A DNA stretch of 64,000 nt from Simmondsia chinensis (Eukaryota; Streptophyta; Magnoliopsida; Caryophyllales; Simmondsiaceae): NCBI GenBank assembly GCA_018398585.1, contig JAGTTD010000014.1, positions 16,677,387-16,741,386 of the forward strand, read 5' to 3'. Below the pieces are notes generated by a model. It saw only the letters and a program-made list of their open reading frames with translations, was not told the origin of the DNA and ran no database searches. Below, piece by piece: positions 1 to 12,587 of the stretch (its first letter is position 1; each line of letters opens with the position of its first letter). Made by a program: the position numbers and the translations under genes.

Positions 1-565
1 ATCATGAACAAATGACCAATCCATTGTATTGCCTTCTTCTTGATTCCATCTTGCACACATTTGCCATCAATTAACTTGAGTTGAGCTTCCTCCGATATGC
101 CTTTCAAGGATTCTTTGTTGCCATGAACCTCAAATGCCACGGTCATCTTATCAAAATCAAACACAACCGAGTTGAAGGTTCTCATCCAATCCACCCCTAG
201 CACCATATCGTAACCTCCCAAAGGAAGAACTCTGAAATCAAATGTGAATTGATGATCATGCATAGACCATGGGAATGCTTAGCACTTGTTTTGAGTTGTT
301 AAGGAGTTGCCATCAGCCACCATCACCGCCAAGGGATGAGTCTTTGTCACTTCATGCTTGACCTTCTTAATCAACTTTGTGCACTCCCACTATCAATAAG
401 GATAATGATGGAATGTTTTCCAGCCTTGCCTCTGATTTTGATAGTGTTATGAGCTCCACTACTGGTTAAAGCAGCCATTGATATCTCCACTTCATCATCA
501 CTCAAATCCTGTTGTGAAGAATAACCAACACTGTCAATTTCTGCAGCAGAGTGATCACTGCCAGA
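1..565 (-). pseudogene. G1 protease region (partial)
   Basis: Minus-strand translation gives a retroviral-type aspartic protease segment. It starts with an acidic linker after the zinc knuckle, then a stretch reading GAHNTIKIRGKAGKHS, then IIILIDSGS. The catalytic D-S-G lies at about 386-397. In the other copies this is followed by HSF(I/V)DPK; here the sequence after DSGS is damaged and shifted. The domain would release gag and pol products from the polyprotein. It continues in the gag frame after a stop at 566-568. The downstream end lies outside the window. Confidence 0.75.
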
Positions 566-1957
566 TTAAGCTTCAGCACGGGTCCCTTTAGCACACCTTG
601 ATGCTTTTGTTTTGCACCTATGTCTAGGCTGATATGGTTGATTACAATGAAAGCAAAGTCTTACAGAACTTCTGTCAATAGTACGCTTAAAACCAGCACC
701 AGAATTTGCTCTCGGTTGTGGTCTGAACTTACTGCCGGATTGCTTACTTTTGTCACTTGGTTGGACTTGAGTTGCTTCCACCAACTTTTCCTCGTTATAA
801 GCACTTGACAAAGTCTTAGGACCAATTACTTTCACCATATTCCTGATCCTTGGCTTCAATCCACTTACAAAACATGAAACATAATAAGATTCAACATCCT
901 CGGGAGCTAAAGACAAAACTGATAGCAAGTTAGCTCTTAAGTTCTCAAATCTGATCATATACTCTCTCATGGTTGTAGTTTGAGTCAACTTGTTAAAGCT
1001 ATCCACAACATCCGTTGATTCACCTTTTCCATAGCATTCACACATTTCTTCTACGAATTGGCCCCAAGAAATATTCGGTTTGCTCTTCCACAAACTATAA
1101 TACCAAACCTCATGCTCACTATGTAGATGAACCGCAGCCAACTGGAGTTTCTCCCCATCAGGAATGTTATAATACAAGGAATACCGATCACATCTCCTAT
1201 GCCATGATTCCGGTTGTTTACAATCAAAGGGATCAATTTCAACTCTTGGCTACCCGTAATTACCACTCCTACCACCAGATATAGTGTCATTACTCACTGA
1301 TCTATGCTAGTACTATCGATCAGGAGGTCTGTCCAGATGATTGAGCTCATCAAAATCAACTCTGTGCTGCAACACTGAATTATGTGGCCTGGTACTACGG
1401 TCTGCGTTTAAAGCTTCAGGTCTACAATGTGCTTGTCTAGAGGCTCGGTCCTGACTATCTACATCAATTTTAGGTTGCAAAGGTTGATTTTCAGCTGATC
1501 TGATGTTCATTGGAGGTCCTACATCCGGCTGCATTATCGGAGACTTGCCTCGGCTCCTCACCAGACTTTCAGGTCTGTCAACATTGTCTTGCTGTTCGGT
1601 CTCCATCTGATGAAAGATCTGGCTAGCAGGTTTCAAGATTGCATTAACACTTGATTCTCCTTGTTTATTTACCTAATCTTGCAATTTTACAATTTTCTCT
1701 TCAATTTGTTGCAATCGTTCCTCCTTATTCGCATCTTTATCCAAAATTAACCTCAACATTTGCTGAATGCTGTCATTCTGTTGTTTAATCTCGATGCTAT
1801 GCTGATCAAACTTTTTCTGTAGTTCATGAAGATCTTCTTTAATAGCACTTTGAGGTCCGATCACTGCATTGCTAGCAGCTGCAGCATCATGATGGGAATC
1901 CTGACCAACTGCATTCACTCCACCAACACCGGATCTGGTTCTAACACCATCAGTCAT
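566..1957 (-). pseudogene. G1 gag polyprotein, broken by stops
   Basis: Gag of a Ty3/gypsy element. The likely start is the ATG at 1957 (MTDGVRTRSG), which matches the GVTTRSG start of the other copies. An N-terminal coiled coil (about 1690-1900) is followed by the retrotransposon-gag domain (EVWYYSLWKS, ENLRANL, YYVSCFVSGLKPRI) and a zinc-knuckle-like CFHCNQPYQPRHRC near 620-660, where the usual GH is RH. All parts lie in one minus frame. In-frame stops occur near 1670, at 1313-1315, 1307-1309 and near 1250, so no full-length product can be made. Confidence 0.85.
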
Positions 1958-2009
1958 GATTTTTTTTGATTTTTCCAGATTCAATCAATCAATTTTATTG
2001 CTTGAACCA

Positions 2010-2021
2010 GCTCTGATAGTA
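2010..2021 (-). other. G1 primer-binding site
   Basis: Reverse complement of gctctgatagta, close to the plant initiator-Met-tRNA primer site TGGTATCAGAGC with two changes. It sits two bases inside the LTR edge, as in the other elements of this window. Confidence 0.75.
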
Positions 2022-2023
2022 AT

Positions 2024-2423
2024 TGTTAGCTTCCAATTAAGAATTGAAAGTCTAACCTCGTAGAAGAAAGAGTTAAGATGAGAAGAGAAGTGAAAGGGGA
2101 TGATAAATAGAGAAAGAGATGAGAAAAGAGAGAGAATTCCAAGGAAATTCAGATTATATTCATTGAATGATTGAATGACATGCTTAGGACCCCATTTATA
2201 GACATTTGGGTACATTGCATCAAGACAATCCAAACTAACCCAAACTAACAGCTTTTCCCGCCAATTGCAACACAGCCCCCACATTTGACCCAGGTTTGAC
2301 CAACTGCTACCTTTGGCTCCTAAATCTTATCCAACCGACTTATAAATTCTAGCAACTCAACAATGAGACTCTTATCAACAATTATAATAGGAAATTACAA
2401 TTAAATTCTAACGATTCATAACA
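2024..2423 (-). repeat. G1 5' LTR
   Basis: A 400-bp LTR that begins TGTTAGCTTCC and ends CATAACA on the plus strand, giving the canonical TG...CA ends. It contains the purine-rich block shared by the gypsy and L families (GATGAGAAGAGAAGTGAAAG near 2080). It also has tttcccgcc at 2254-2262, an E2F-like site. The partner LTR is outside the window. Confidence 0.8.
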
Positions 2424-2873
2424 TTTTGAAAGTGGTTCTATCCATTGGCCAAAACGATCGTGCATTTGGGAAGTGATCCCCAAACAGGGAAGGCCCATTC
2501 TGAGTCATAGAGGTGTTTACAGGGAATTCCTACTTACTCCAAGACCTAGATGGATGGACTCACCCAAGGGCCATCAAAAGAAGGTTCCTATAGAAATATG
2601 CGCCATCAATTGGGTTCTAATAAGGAAGTACTTAAATTTAGATTTCCTCAATTATAGTCTTAGTTTCAATATCAATGTCTTAAGGATCAATTCCATGATC
2701 CTTAAGTTAGAAAAACAAAAAAAGGCACTGCCAAACTAAGAGACGTCACCGAAAAAAATGTGTATTTCGTTAATATTGTTGAGAAGTACATGGCTTACAC
2801 AAAATAATACAAGTAAGTGACTTGTATTGCCAAAGAACGTAATTACAAAATGAAAATCAAAAGCGACGTGTCT
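2424..2873. other. Unassigned spacer between G1 and the PMD pseudogene
   Basis: An AT-rich stretch with one short plus-strand reading frame (about 2473-2739) that resembles nothing I know and has no visible promoter or partner. It lies directly 3' of the PMD pseudogene, so it may be that gene's 3' flank or the remnant of an older repeat. Confidence 0.4.
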
Positions 2874-5270
2874 AATTTGTAACTAAGGATTCCTCTATAG
2901 CTGGCTGCTGGCTGGTTGATTCATTCAGCTCTTGATCTTAGGAGACCGCCTCTTCTTGAACGGCTTGATTACTCCTTTAAGCCTCTGCGGTAGCTTACTC
3001 AAGCTCTCTAACTACTGAGCCTTGAGACGTATGTTGTTGTCTGAAGAAAAACAGTTCACCCCTAAGATGATTCAGTCTCTTCTCCAAGCAATGAATATCA
3101 TCCTCCAGGCCTTTAATGTCATAGGCTTGTTGCCTCTAGACTTTCTTGGCTAAACGGCATTTTTCAAATAGTGGCTGCAGGCCACCTAGGCCAACTAAAT
3201 GTCCCATGTCCCTAATGGCAACTTGATAGCACTATTTCTTCTTTAGAACTTATGAGACCTCTTGATTCAGTTTCACAAGCTCCTCCTCTAGAGTCTCAAG
3301 TTCATGAAAAGTGCCTCCCTTATTCAGGCTTAGAATAGGGAGGTGTGTAGTCTCCCTCAATCTTTGAAGCCTTAGGGATACTTGTTCCAATTCTTGGAAG
3401 GCTAATCTTCCACTTGCTTCTCGCTTCTCCAAACGAGAGGACATCTTTTCTAAGATTGGAGGAGGAATAGCCCTTGCTAGGGTGACCTAAAATGGGGCAA
3501 CATCAGATGGCCTTAGACTAAGTCCTAACTTTGGAAGTCAACCAAGGTTAAAGGGACTATTTTTACCTCTGAAAAATAAGTTGAAGGGGTAGGAGGAACC
3601 TATGCTGGCACTTTGGCCACTAAAGTCTCTGCTGGCTATTTAGTCTCTAGAATGCCTTCCTCGAGGGGCATTTGTGAAAAGCAATACTTGTACGTTAGAA
3701 CCAACTATGGTTTTGACATTAAAGATTTGGAAAATAGATGATAAGATCATACCTTCAAATATCTCATCAATGGTGATTGAATCTTCTGGAAGAAGGTATG
3801 GAACATACACAAGACCTTTGTCCAAAGGAATAGGAAGGGAAATTTCTTTAGGAAGATAACTTATAATTGGCTCCATTGGTAAGGTCGCCATGTCCCCACT
3901 TTCTTCAACACTTTAGTTCAACAATTCACTATCACGAGGGAGCTCTGGTGCAGCTTCTTGAGATAGAGAGTTTGGAATCTCCACAACGACAGAAGTTGGT
4001 TCCTCTTATCGTGAAAGAAATGCCAATTAAGAAAGCCCAATGCCTTTTGTTTAGGGAATCTGGCTCTTCTCTTCCTCACTAACTCTAAGGTGGGTACTTC
4101 TTTATCTTCTTCCTTTACTGTCTGTATGGCTCCAGTTGGGAGAGTTGAAGAAACATCGTTCTTTTTCCTCTTCTTTGAGCTACTAACTTCAAGAGTTGGT
4201 GGAGGAGTTCCTGGAGGAAACTCCTCTAGTAACATATTGGTTAAGCTCTTAGCCTTCACACTCCTAGGAGCTTCCTGGATAGCTGCAGCTGTAAAAAGAA
4301 CAAGGATCAATCTATACTCAGGCCGTCTAAGAAACATAACTGATGTACACTTTAGGACGGATGTTTGCCTGATCGTGCCTTATGTGGAGTTTTCCTAATG
4401 CTAATTGGCTAATCTCCTCTCAAGCTGGGACCTACAAGCTCAAGCGAAGGCATAAAATATTGCTTAGAGCCTTTAGCCTCCAAAGAGGTCCAATAGGCTT
4501 TTAACCATGTGGCACATGGGGTATACCTGTAAACAACAGGATATCCATATAAGGATTTGACATCTTGGTTGGCCTGAAAAAGCTCCCTACACTAAGGGAG
4601 TTGGATGGACATCTTTCTAGTCCAACAAAGGTTTTCGTTCCTTATACTGGGAAAGGGAACATCTTTGAACATTCCAAATTGCCTAGCAAACAACCCAGGC
4701 CTATACGTCTTTACACCAAGGTGAGTCTGATGGTAGATGAAGAGATCTTGAGCGAATAAGATTGCCTGCCAGGTCCGAGAATTGATGTCTATAGAGACAT
4801 CGTGGTGAAGGTCTAAATTCCTGAGCCAACGAGGACTAAAATTCCTCTCTCTAAAAGGAGTTCACTAGGTCCCTTTTCTAGCTCGAGGAGACATTAGCCT
4901 CTCAAGGCATTGGTAAAAAGGACTATCCTATAGGTAAATGGACCTCATGATCAGCAAACTGTTCTCTATAGCAAGAGACCCCCTCACCTATGGGGATATA
5001 AGGGCCTCCGGGATAGAGCTCAGGAAAGTAGGCATGGGCCCAAAGCAAGACCAACCACAAAGGTCCTCTTATATGGACAACATAGTTCTTAACTATAATT
5101 TCCCTGAGGCATCCATACACTTGGGCCAGGAAAAATGGTCCTAAAGCTTATGGACCAGTGCTAAAAGTCAGGTTCGTAGCCATGGTCTTAAGGAATTTAA
5201 TAACCAAATTGGAGGAGTTAGCAAAAAAAAGACTTATTCAACCAAAACAAATAAAAGCAGGCCTCTTCTT
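2874..5270 (-). pseudogene. Plant mobile domain (PMD) gene, C-terminal half
   Basis: On the minus strand the segment opens with ACFYLFWLNKSFF and then GPLWLVLLWAHAYFPEL (near 5060), followed by FARQFGMFKDVPFP (about 4650-4690). Together these fit the aminotransferase-like plant mobile domain (PF10536). The C-terminal part holds a Lys/Pro-rich linker (SSSKKRKKND, near 4170) and a long coiled coil (about 2950-3440). It ends at a stop at 2874-2876. Stops and shifts occur throughout. The N-terminal half is at 35585-36116; removing 5271-35579 and one TTCTT joins the two in frame. PMD genes in plants are often transposon-associated, so it may itself be TE-derived. It cannot make a product. Confidence 0.8.
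5266..5270. repeat. Target-site duplication TTCTT, left copy
   Basis: TTCTT directly left of element B, matching TTCTT at 35580-35584 directly right of it. Both copies lie inside PMD coding sequence. Confidence 0.75.
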
Positions 5271-5724
5271 TATTATGATTCAAGATCAATCATGGATCAT
5301 ATCCTACGGAGACAGTATGAGATGAGAAAGAATTGAGATAAAGATTAGAAGTGGAGAGAATAGAGATGAGGAGTAGCGAGAATTCAAAGAAAGGAGAATA
5401 TATTTTCTATTTCATGAATGAAGAATAAAATGCAAGAACAGGCTACTTACACATCCAAGCTAAGACTTAAGGTGGCAACTAACACAAGGTGAAACAAAAA
5501 TATCTAAGCTCTTTACTAACTACATTAACCGACTCTCCCACAAAAATATTTAACAAGCCTTGGAATTCACTAATACATGATTAATACTACTAAGGAGCCA
5601 AGAAGGCTATAACACGGCTAATACCACTAAAAAGACTAATATAACTAATACAATGGAATTGAACTACTTACTACCAATGACTTATTACGGCTTAACCCAA
5701 TGTATCACACTCATGACTATATCA
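5271..5724 (-). repeat. B 3' LTR
   Basis: About 454 bp, ending ...GACTATATCA on the plus strand. It aligns by eye with 29995-30254 and with 35506-35579, which are the two pieces of the 5' LTR. It has the purine-rich block (tgagatgagaaagaattgag near 5310). The first bases (TATTATG) have lost the TG present in the 5' copy. A weak polypurine tract (minus CTTTGAAGGAG, 5725-5735) adjoins the inner edge. Confidence 0.75.
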
Positions 5725-6264
5725 CTCCTTCAAAGAATCTTGCCTCAAGAATCTAATCAGAAAACTGTAGCTTAATGAAATTTAGTGTCGCCAAATTGCA
5801 TTGTGGATTTGCATCTGAATTGTGCGGGAAGGAATCCTTGAATTAATGCTTATTTCTTATCCTTGCAATTTTACAGGGCAATGCAAGAATCCAATATAGC
5901 CACACCAAACACTCAACGCCTGGTTTAGATCATGACATTTCTCTATACTTATCATTAACTAATTGATCCTCTAGCTGGCTTGTAAAAGAATTGAGCTATC
6001 TATGCAATGGATCCATTATCTGTTGTATAAACTCCCACAACATGTTTTCCTTGCCCTTTGGCTGTCTCCGCCTTCATTTCATGACAATGCACAAGCTTTC
6101 TACTTCATTTGTCTTAGGAAATAGGGAATCAAGTGGTCTTTCGCTATCACCCAAGGCTAGCAAACAAAGTAAAATATGATTTAATGCTGGATTTGCAGTA
6201 ACCACAGTACAAATCTTCCGCTCCTTTGCCCACTTGAAGCTTGTTGCCTACTTGGTCTTTGCTT
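5725..6264 (-). other. B internal 3' segment, content unrecognised
   Basis: Internal DNA of element B between its polypurine tract and the R1 insertion. Minus-strand reading gives only short, stop-rich frames, and no integrase or other domain can be assigned. A spacer downstream of pol is the likely identity. Confidence 0.5.
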
Positions 6265-6913
6265 AGCAAGTGCACTAAGTCGTATCAGGTAATACAGAGT
6301 GAGTAGAGTATTGTTCCCACAAGGATTGATTATTGAGTAAGTGCCAAAATTATTAGTTTTAGCACTATATGAAAGACCAAAAATAGAAGTTTTTGATGTG
6401 GAACCGAGCAAAATGAAAAATAACAAAAATGTTCACATTTTTTTTTTTAAAGGTATACTAATTTTAGAGGAATTTATAATTTAATAAGATCCAAGCATTA
6501 GATTTCACCAAGTTGCATCAATATGCCTTTTTATTCTCGATGTTCAAGTTGTTATTACCTGTTGATTGTCGAAAATCCTAATTTACTAAATATTCTCTCT
6601 CGAGAAACATTAAACATGCTCTTTTACATATTAACTCACCATATCTTGCATGAATTTAAATAAGAAAAGAGTTTCGAAGTTCCATGGTTTTCACTAAAGA
6701 CCACACAAATCGCGTTAATCTATCTTTAGCATTCGCTAAATTTGTGGGGTTTGTCACTTTACCGTTCATAATAAATCACCTCTTAGACTCATTATCAATC
6801 ATTATAGGCTTTGAATGGTGATCAAGCATTTAAAACTCATTAAGAACAACAAAAAACACTCAAACATCGCAATAAACAAACTTTGAATACGTTGAATTAG
6901 AAAAGAATGTACA
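6265..6913. repeat. Repeat R1, copy a, left part
   Basis: Begins agcaagtgcact and matches 42992-43650 over its length (for example tactaaatattctctc, then acacaaatcgcgttaatc). It is cut by L1, which inserted at GTACA. R1 has no ORF and its class is unclear. The other part of this copy is 11672-12574. Confidence 0.7.
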
Positions 6914-7527
6914 TGTTAAGGTTTCAGAGATTTCTCTTGAGCCTCAACCTTAGTTGGGATAGAGAGAGTATGAGATGAGAAAAGAATATAGAGTTTAGAT
7001 GAGAAAAAAGGGAAAGGAGATCAGAAGTAGAGAGAAATATCAAAAGATATCAATTCATTCATCAAAGTTATTGATTACAAGCCAGGACCTCCTATTCATG
7101 CTACTTACATGATATGAGCTGATACATTGAATCAAGCCACACAGGGAGTAACCAACTTAGGAAACATCTAGAAATATCTAGAACTAAAGCTTAACTAACA
7201 TTTAAATCCTATTTGGCGCCACAATACCACTTCTAACAGAACTCATGCCTGAATTGTCACTAACCGACACATGCTACTGCGGTGACTTGCATAGCTTGAA
7301 CTAACAGCTTGTTACAATGCAATGCAACAACCAATATAGCTTCTAAACACATGCATTATTGACTAACTAATCAAACTAACCAACAATTAACAACCGCCAC
7401 AACTTATCAGCAGCAGCCCACGGGTAGCAGCCAACCGAACACACAATATGCAGCAGCTCAGCATAACAGCGGCTAAACAACAGACCAAACATCAACAGCC
7501 CGTGCCCCGGATTTTCGGTTCATAACA
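6914..7527 (-). repeat. L1 3' LTR
   Basis: 614 bp, TGTTAAGG...CATAACA, closely matching 11059-11671. It contains tttggcgcc at 7212-7220, an E2F-like core that is changed to tttggcacc in the partner LTR. The minus polypurine tract GTTCTCAAGGGGAAGGGAA adjoins at 7528-7546. Confidence 0.85.
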
Positions 7528-7699
7528 TTCCCTTCCCCTTGAGAACATTCTTGTCCTCAAGAATAGGAGAGAGTTGTAACAATGAAGAACTATAGTTGCA
7601 TAGGAAAGGTAGCTGAAGTGATGATGTTTTGCTGAAATCTGCAGCTGGGATGACCAATGAGCACTTCAATTTATCTCGATGTAATGTGTGCGTTTGAGT

Positions 7700-9961
7700 A
7701 CATGATGCTCTTCAGGAGGTCTGCTATGACCAAACGAAATATCACCAACACATTCCGAACCCCTCTTGATGCAGTTAACACAGCTTAAAACCTAGACTTG
7801 CTACTGAAAGTTCCAACACGCAGCAAAATTTTGTAATTCAGAGTAAGAAATGCGGCACTACAGATGTTGTGTGCCGTTAAACCCGTAAAATTGCATATGA
7901 AGTCCTTTAACATCTCGGGAGGCCTTCCAAACTCAAACCAAAAGAACCAAATAACGAATTCAGCTTGAAGACATTCCCAAATGCAGCTCTAACAACCTCT
8001 TATCTTGATCATGGAAGCAACACACCTACTAAACTCTTTCATCTTGGATCTTATCCAAAATTTTTATTGCTCACACAACCACATACTAAACCAACTCATG
8101 ACATGCTTAATAAGTTCTTGATTGCTTTCCAATTGCACAAAAGTTGCTGCAGAACTCAGTAATTCAGCAGTGCAATCCCGATGCAAAGCACATTGGCAGA
8201 TTTCAGCTTGTTTCTTGTTCAACGGAGGCTCATTGATATGAACAAGTGATTACACATTCCAAAAGACATAATAGCACCAACCAATCCCAATCTTAACAGC
8301 TCATCTAATGCTGACATTGAAAAGATTGTAGTTTTTCCAGGGTTGTTCAACAACCTCAGCTTCTATTGCTTGAATCTTGATTGTGAGCTTGCAAGATCTG
8401 AAAATTTTAGCCACTTCTTCCCAAACTCTTACATAGAACACACAAATTAGGAGTTCATAAGCCATTCTTGAATGCCAAGTGCACACTGACCTAACTTGAA
8501 CATCCAAAACATCCCAATCAATACTGTCCTTGCTGCAACTCACACCTTCCAGCCTGTTCTTGCGCACATACAGCCAATGCTTGTGCAGATCAGTTTGAAA
8601 ATCAGCATCTAATTTTGGGCCTTGGGTTGCATCAGAATTGGATCTACATCTATTTCTGAAATGCATCTGATTCTTGCTACTCATTGTTGACTTAACATTT
8701 ATCAATGTACCATGTTTTTTCCAAACAAAGCATTCGAACTTCTAATACTTCAAAAACTTTTCCAGAAATGAAATTTGATCTCTGCTGAACTAGGAAACAA
8801 ACCTTGGCAGCTTAATTTAAACTTTTCTCCAACTCAGCCTCATGTTTCAACTTGTTATACTCTTGATCTACCTTCCCCGGATCAGGAGGAAGCTTGTCAC
8901 AAGTACTTGCACTTAGATAAACCACAGCGCTCCTCCAACAAAGGAATAGATCATCCTGAACTTGCCGATCTGCACGCCGATAGTGCATTTCAGCCACTAC
9001 ACATGCGCAATCATTTACCCAACACAAGGGACCTTGCCAGGCATCCAATATAATGTCATTCTGGATCTGAGTTAGCACGACAGCACGCCCAAAGGTGAAC
9101 TTAAGCATACCTTGATCAGCATTTGAAGGCACTGCAGTAGCAACAATGGATTCCCCAACCCAATGACATTGTTCAGCAGGGAAATCACTTCGGTTCAGCA
9201 TAACAGCTTGCCCTGGAGTATTGCTTGACCGATTTGATGTTGTTTTAATTGCTGTCACAGCAGTAGCATCGACCTCTTCAGTTGGAATCACAAATTCCGC
9301 AATCACCACTCCTTGTATACCATCTGAATCATGTATACCAGCATATACATCGGTAAGAACATCATCTCGATTTCATTCTTGTTGATCATAAAGCATCATA
9401 GGCTGAAACACAACGTCTTGCTGCAATTTCAACTTTGTCAACTTCTTTTTACCCCAAAAGTCTTTCAATGCGTCCCTTAGATGATTTCTCTTCAATTTAC
9501 TCTTTGCTTTCTTAATCATACTTTTGACATGTGAATCATATTCCCAATCTGGATGCATGTCAAGTTGTACCTCAACGTCATCACGATACTCTAACTCTAG
9601 CAAAGAGTCTTCATAAGAATCATCTTGTTCAGACTCAGGTTCTTCTAACTCAGTTCATCAATTTCAGCACTATCGGGGACGAGTTCACCTCCAACGGCAG
9701 CAGATTCCACCCTCTCATTTCGCTCAGCACTGAACTTCCGTTGTCATGCTATCAGCTAACTCCGGAAACTCATTTTCATCAAGAACACCAGTGCAATCAC
9801 AACTTATGTTAGCCATCGGTTGAGCTGAATATTGCCGTTTCTCCATTAGCTGCATGCATTCTTGTCTCATTCTTGAGATGCTCGTCTCCATTCTTCATGT
9901 TCTTGCTAAATTTCTCAAAAAGCTCATCCAACTTTGATTGCAAAGAGCTCATATCAGCCAT
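7700..9961 (-). pseudogene. L-family orphan ORF, L1 copy (decayed)
   Basis: Function unknown. The start is the ATG at 9961 (MADMSSLQSKLDELF), in the same context as in L2 and L5. It is followed by an acidic region and the basic motif KKAKSKLKRNHLRDALKDFW with GKKKLTK (9380-9520), then LPPDPGKVDQEYNKLKHEAE (about 8830-8890). Next is the block CTWHSRMAYELLICVFYVRV (about 8440-8490) and FWFEFGRPPEMLKDF near 7910-7950. Several frameshifts and stops move it between frames. No gag, protease, RT or integrase motif is present. Confidence 0.7.
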
Positions 9962-11044
9962 ATTGACAATGAACAACAACTTCACTCTTGAACCAGCTCG
10001 GTCCCCAAAATACAATTCGAAAATCACAGAAATGTGAAACTCGTTTCGCAACTCTTCAACAATCGATTGCTTAATGAAGTTCTACTCCTTCGTTCGCACA
10101 AACAATCACTTGCTATCGGTTCGAAAATCGTCACTGGTTACAACCCTAGCTTGCAGATTTTCGCGCACAGAGTATTCGACAAACCCTAACTTCGAACAAT
10201 TTCTGACAGCGAGGCTTTCTTGATTAATTCAGACTAAGAAACTAAAATAATTTTGATTTAAGTCTATAATGGTGATCTAAACACAGGATTCACCACAATC
10301 TTCAAGGATGAAATCGAATTTCAACAGTTTCGGTGCCAAGCTTGTTGTCAGAATTTCGCCTAATCCAATCTCGACTCAGTAACATATAATGCTTAAGATT
10401 TCCACACAGACTCTGTTGAATCCTCAATACTTCTATGCTTAGCAACACAATTTCAACAGAATCCAACAACAGACACGAATTCTCAATGAGTTGCAACTTG
10501 AAGTTCAAGAAACCATTACCTCAATCTCAACTTTTGAATTGTAAAATCTGTAATCACCTCAATTCAGAGTATTTTTGCTATTTTGATGAGGATCAAGTAT
10601 AATGTGGATCAAGTAGCTCAATTATAACTTCTTCCTCAACCGATCAGATGGATGATCGATCAAGAACAGCATAGCTCATCAAGAAGTTCAGCAACTGATA
10701 TTTGCTTCCACTTTAACGTTCAACAGCTAATGCTTGATCGATTCCACTGAAATTCAATCTGAATCAGCTTAAATGTTGATTGTGCTCAATAAAAACTGAT
10801 CAATTGAACTTTCTTCATTGTAATTTGATCACTTTAATTCCCAACCGAAAGCAACTTCCCCGGCCTTGCTGATCACTAGTGCAGTAACCGCCAAAAAATA
10901 ATTTCAAAATTCAGATTTGAATTTTGATCACGAAATCTGAACTAAATCACTATCAAACCTTTTTTTGTTGATTAATTACAACACAATTAATCAGACATTA
11001 TAATTTTTTTTCAGATATGAGCTAGATTCGTAGGCCAAATCAAG
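9962..11044 (-). other. L1 untranslated leader
   Basis: The 1.08-kb stretch between primer site and ORF start. It is rich in TTGATC/GATCAA-like repeats and aligns by eye with the leaders of L2 (13790-14705), L3, L4 and L5. No ORF is shared between copies, so I take it as 5' leader, possibly with packaging signals (inference). Confidence 0.6.
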
Positions 11045-11056
11045 GCTCTGATACCA
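11045..11056 (-). other. L1 primer-binding site
   Basis: gctctgatacca on plus, an exact reverse complement of TGGTATCAGAGC (initiator-Met-tRNA 3' end). It sits two bases from the 5' LTR. Confidence 0.9.
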
Positions 11057-11058
11057 AT

Positions 11059-11671
11059 TGTTAAGGTTTCAAAGATTTCTCTTGAGCCTTAACCTTGGTT
11101 GGGATAGAGAGAGTATGAGAAGAAAAAAGAATATACAATTTAGATGAGAAAGAAGGGAAAGGAGATGAGAAGTAGAGAGAAATATCAAAAGATATCAATT
11201 CATTCATCAAAGTTATTGATTACAAGCTAGGACCTCCTATTTATGCTACTTACATGATATGAGCTAATACATTAAATCTATCCACACAGGGACTAACCAA
11301 CTTAGGAAACATCATGAAATATCTAGAACTAAAGCTTAACTAACATTTAAATCCTATTTGGCACCACAATACCACTTCTAACAGAACTCACGCCTGAACT
11401 GTCACTAACCGACACATGCTACTGCAGTGACTTACATAGCTTGAACTAACAGCTTGTTACAATGCAATGCAACAACCAATATAGCTACTAAACACATGCA
11501 TTATTGACTAACTAATCAAACTAACAACAATTAACAGCAGCCACAACTTATCAGTAGCAGCCCACGGGTAGCAGCCAACTGAACACACAATATGCAGGAG
11601 CTCAGCACAACAGCGGCTAAACAACAGCCCAATCATCAACAGCCCGTGCCTCGGATTCTCGGTTCATAACA
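11059..11671 (-). repeat. L1 5' LTR
   Basis: 613-bp partner of 6914-7527, with TGTTAAGG...CATAACA ends. A TATA-like cctatttatg (minus CATAAATAGG) is near 11239. Scattered substitutions separate the two LTRs, so the insertion is older than L3. Confidence 0.85.
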
Positions 11672-12574
11672 GTATATTATAATTTAGGCTACATCGTAGC
11701 CTTGGAAAGACAAAATTAGTTCATGGTAAACATAACATAAATGAAAACTAAGAAAAAATCTATGAACTTAATGAAGGAAAGGATAGAAAGAACTTGAAAT
11801 TGAAAAATTACTAACCAAACCTTTTCTTTCCACACCCTTCCTATTCTATCCAAATTTCTACCTGTGTTTCTACATTTTTTTGAGTTTTTTTCTAAATGAA
11901 TTGATGCTTAAGGACCCCCAAAACACCCCTATATATGGTACTTGAGGTTGCAACTTCAAAAAATAAGAAAAATACATCAAGTTCATTCTCATTTGTTCAT
12001 TATGCTGCCTATTGCTGCTCAATGCCAACAAGTTGCTGATTTCTTCATTATGCTACCCATATATATGGTTCTTGAGGTTGAAATTTCCAAAAATAAAAAA
12101 AATACATCAAGTTCATTGGCATTTGTTCATTATGTCGCCCATTGCTTCTCATTACCAAAAGTTGCTAATTTCTTCAGTTTTTCCTACTTTGCACCACCCA
12201 AAATCAGCTCTTACATCACCATGAACATGTTCTTTAAGTGTACAAAGCATCCTTGCTTTTGATTTGTGCATTTTTTCCATCCATTTTTGCAATTAATATG
12301 AATTATAAATGAACTTGGTTCATCTGTGCTACACCGTGTGGAAGTGATATGTTTTGCACATTTTTTTTCTTTTGCTTGATGTATCTTGCATTCCCTTGTT
12401 GATGTTGATGATAAAACCTAGCAAGATTTAGCATAAAATGAGCATTTTTGCAAGAAAGTAACTATAGAAGTGAAAATGTGCAAACGCGAGCAAAAGCAAT
12501 AAAAGTTTGATGTAAAATGGTTTGAAAATGAACCTAAATGATATGAATAAATACATACTAAATTAGAGTCATCA
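11672..12574. repeat. Repeat R1, copy a, right part
   Basis: Continues R1 after L1 and aligns with 43655-44424 (shared taggctacatcgtagcctt, agcaagatttagc). It ends ...gtcatca. It contains two tandem-like copies of a short unit (ataagaaaaatacatcaagt near 11963 and again near 12090) that give spurious plus-strand frames. No coding content. Confidence 0.65.
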
Positions 12575-12587
12575 AAGATATCCACAC
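12574..12587. repeat. 14-bp target duplication, left
   Basis: aaagatatccacac, identical to 12992-13005. The pair brackets the SINE-like retroposon. Confidence 0.8.

Larger units (their letters stand above)
1..2423 (-). mobile_element. Gypsy element G1, 5' part (runs off window)
   Basis: A Ty3/gypsy retrotransposon read on the minus strand. Its 5' LTR is at 2024-2423, the primer site follows at 2010-2021, then gag and the start of protease, and the element leaves the window at position 1. RT, RNase H, integrase and the 3' LTR are therefore not visible. The gag and protease resemble those of G2-G5 in this window, so it belongs to the same lineage. The reading frame is interrupted by stops but little shifted, which suggests a relatively recent insertion followed by point decay. 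Confidence 0.85.
6914..11671 (-). mobile_element. L-family element L1
   Basis: A complete LTR-to-LTR element of 4,758 bp with LTRs at 6914-7527 and 11059-11671. It has a perfect initiator-Met-tRNA primer site at 11045-11056, a polypurine tract at 7528-7546 and a near-duplication outside (GTACA left, GTATA right). It carries no gag or pol. Its interior is a 1-kb leader and a decayed copy of the L-family ORF. It lies inside R1, which lies inside B. Confidence 0.85.

Noticed and set aside
2473..2739. Possible small gene between G1 and the PMD pseudogene
   Set aside because: No recognisable motif, no promoter and no homologous copy in the window.
11942..12262. Plus-strand frame with a repeated internal segment
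   Set aside because: The frame covers a small duplication inside R1 copy a. Copy b has no matching ORF.
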